The notes below the pieces were generated by a model. The model saw only the letters and a list, made by a program, of their open reading frames with translations, did not search any database and was not told the origin of the DNA. From the NCBI GenBank assembly GCA_958421035.1, contig CATZKS010000003.1, forward strand, positions 1 through 36,203: a DNA stretch of 36,203 nucleotides, written 5' to 3'. Origin of the DNA: an uncultured Collinsella sp. GTDB taxonomy: Bacteria > Actinomycetota > Coriobacteriia > Coriobacteriales > Coriobacteriaceae. How positions within the stretch are numbered: the stretch's first letter is position 1; each line of letters starts with the position of its first letter. The position numbers and the translations under genes were made by a program. This document shows, in pieces, positions 33,593 through 36,203 of this stretch.

Positions 33593-34555
33593 CTAGTCCA
33601 CAATGACAAGGAATGTCGTGTAGAGACCCAGATGGAGCCTGTCGCTGTTGGCGATTTCCACGGGGGGATAGACTTTGCCGGGTTCGCGTTGGTCGCGCGG
33701 CGGCTCAATCACAATATCGCCGTCGCCCGCGCCCGATTCGAGCACTGTGCCGTTGGTCGATCCAAGGCCCTGGGCGTACCAGTGCTCACCCTCGAGCCAA
33801 ATGCGAAGATGCTCGCGCGAGGCGTCGGCGCCTACATCGGTGATGCTGGGCGAGGTTTTGGGCAAAGAACCAATCACGGTGCCGCGCGGATCGCGTGTGA
33901 GGGGATGGATTTGCATGTCGGCGCAGTTGTCGGCATGGGTTCTGAGCAGACCGAGGTTGGGAGCGACGGTGTGCGGCTGCTCCAGGCTGCTCATAAAGCC
34001 GCGTCCGACGGTAGTTTCGGTGGTGCCAAAGTGCCCGCCCGTCTTGCTGGCGCAAAAGCGCTCGACGGTGGTCACGCCCTGAACGGGATCGGCGAGCGCC
34101 CCCGTTGCCACAAAGAGCATAAGGTAAAGCGTGCTTTTCTCGCGCACGGCATTGCCGTCAAAGTTGTCGATGCGATTGAGGGCATTTGCATATAGGCGGC
34201 TGTCCAGCTTGTAGCTGGCGAGAGCCGACATCATTTCGTTGGCGGCCGGACCGCGATAGTGCTCGGCGATTGCCCGATAGGCGGACTCGCCGCCGCCGAG
34301 CTTGCTGCAGATTGCCGAGGAAAGGTTGAGCGTGGTGACGGTAAAGTCGCTGTAGATGGAGGGCGCGCACTGGTCAGGCTTGCGATGGACGATGTAACGG
34401 GTGAGATACGAGCGGTTGGAAGAGCATTTCTCGAGCAGGGTACTGCCGAGATAAGAGTTTCCATTGATGAGCATTCGGGCGATCTCGAGATGTTTAAGAC
34501 CGCCGAACGAGCGAATATCGTTATAGAGGACCGAGCAAGGCGTCTCTGCTGCCAC
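33593..34555 (-). CDS. FHA-domain protein
   Basis: The protein has 320 residues. The C-terminal ~95 residues form a forkhead-associated domain that reads phosphothreonine: VIGSLPKTSPSITDVGADASREHLRIW contains the conserved Ser-x-x-His, then WYAQGLGSTNGTVLES with the conserved Asn-Gly, and a closing DRLHLG strand. The N-terminal ~220 residues are helical with no recognised domain. GTG 34555 is chosen because AAAGGAGG lies 5 bases upstream; the longer frame begins at a TTG and includes the ribosome site. Just upstream of the Ser/Thr kinase gene and co-directional, it is a probable reader or substrate of that kinase. Confidence 0.85.
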   Translation of the reverse strand: MAAETPCSVLYNDIRSFGGLKHLEIARMLINGNSYLGSTLLEKCSSNRSYLTRYIVHRKPDQCAPSIYSDFTVTTLNLSSAICSKLGGGESAYRAIAEHYRGPAANEMMSALASYKLDSRLYANALNRIDNFDGNAVREKSTLYLMLFVATGALADPVQGVTTVERFCASKTGGHFGTTETTVGRGFMSSLEQPHTVAPNLGLLRTHADNCADMQIHPLTRDPRGTVIGSLPKTSPSITDVGADASREHLRIWLEGEHWYAQGLGSTNGTVLESGAGDGDIVIEPPRDQREPGKVYPPVEIANSDRLHLGLYTTFLVIVD

Positions 34556-34734
34556 GGATACCTCCTTTGATTGCTTCCTAGCCAATATGGCGATAGGAAT
34601 TAATGGCCCCCGGTGGGCGACGTATTAAATGGCTGCGCAATATATAGCGTAACCAAAGCAACATTATAGGCCACATGTTCGAAATTGCAGGAAGACCGAG
34701 AGATTTTGGTTGGACTGAACGGAAATCCCCCTCT

Positions 34735-34791
34735 GTCTTGTTCTGTAACATTTGGACCCGGTTTTGCCCTGTAGATGTTACAGATTGAGAC
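34735..34791. repeat. Palindromic repeat family 1: single unit upstream of the helicase gene
   Basis: A 57-base unit with arms GTCTTGTTCTGTAACA and TGTTACAGATTGAGAC and a TTTT-type core (GGACCCGGTTTTGCCC), so it lies in the inverted orientation. The gap between the divergent FHA and helicase genes is about 500 bases and this is its only strong repeat. Confidence 0.92.
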
Positions 34792-35062
34792 AATCGGCCA
34801 AGCCCACCTCGTCCGCCTCGTCATCTGTGGTTTACGTGGGGGCATACGGAGTGCGGGTATACTAACCGGCGGCGAATCTGCTCCATCGCTTAGAGCTGCT
34901 GCGTCTGGACGGCGCGTGATAGGGCTGCCAAAGCGATCGCCAGCGTGCTGAGCAACGTCCTCTCTGTGCGCACCCGTTTTTGTATGTATTAGCGCACTAC
35001 CAAGCACGCCAGCGCGGCCGCATGCCGTGCCCATAGCGCGTGCAGATAAGGAACAACAACAT
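34792..35062 (+). promoter_or_regulatory. Probable promoter and long leader of the helicase gene
   Basis: TATACT at 34858-34863 is a good -10, without a clear -35. If used, the transcript would have a leader of about 190 bases before the ATG. Long leaders are common for cold-induced DEAD-box helicase genes. CCCGTTTTTG at 34975-34984 is a T-run without an obvious stem. No gene is visible here. Confidence 0.35.

Positions 35063-36203
<1,141 letters not shown>

Overview
The window is GC-rich chromosomal DNA with tightly packed, mostly co-oriented housekeeping genes. Gene content and style (ftsE with a long Pro/Ala/Gln leader, rnr, smpB, gltBD, a MurNAc salvage cluster, a CsoR/CopZ/CopA copper operon, a Ser/Thr kinase with a DUF6273-like tail plus an FHA protein, AbiEi/DUF559-type nuclease) suggest a gut actinobacterium of the class Coriobacteriia, most likely Collinsella. 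This lineage call comes from protein character and genome style, not from a 16S gene.

Layout. 1-403: leader region with a very long hairpin. 404-2531: ftsE-ftsX (divisome ABC complex). 2667-4802: rnr. 4980-12420: accessory-looking stretch with a serine recombinase, a VanZ-like membrane protein, a peptidoglycan-sugar salvage cluster (murR broken by a frameshift, murQ, murP EIIBC, mupG), an ArsC/Spx-type gene broken by a stop codon, a small minus-strand hypothetical gene, and tRNA-Gln(CUG) plus tRNA-Glu(CUC). 12519-13896: TPR protein overlapping smpB. 14103-14838: flavin reductase and an unusually short rubredoxin. 14991-16247 (-): Nramp manganese transporter. 16769-22941: gltB-gltD. 23358-24065: protein of unknown function. 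24418-25494: AbiEi-like/DUF559 nuclease-like protein bracketed by palindromic repeats. 25709-27079: amidohydrolase. 27187-30926 (-): zinc-ribbon membrane protein and csoR/copZ/copA. 31337-34555 (-): kinase and FHA protein. 35063-end: DEAD-box RNA helicase running off the window.

What stands out is the intergenic DNA. Twelve full copies (plus one decayed) of a palindrome occur at five loci. Eleven are exactly 57 bp and one is 56 bp: 16-bp inverted arms around a 25-bp core. Wherever copies are tandem they are separated by exactly 23 bp, giving an 80-bp period. One locus has four copies ending 20 bp before the nuclease-like gene and a further copy starting 8 bp after its stop. A second family (three copies, 46-bp core, exactly 16-bp gaps) and a third (two copies, both 67 bp) are unrelated in sequence but share the design. 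These look like interspersed palindromic elements analogous to REP/BIME systems. The linked nuclease is a candidate partner, which is inference from position only.

Functional links: FtsEX acts at the septum. RNase R and SmpB belong to the trans-translation and RNA decay system, but here their genes are about 8.6 kb apart. MurQ/MurP/MupG recycle cell-wall MurNAc. CsoR/CopZ/CopA form a copper-efflux circuit with a visible operator. The kinase and FHA genes form a likely phospho-signalling pair.
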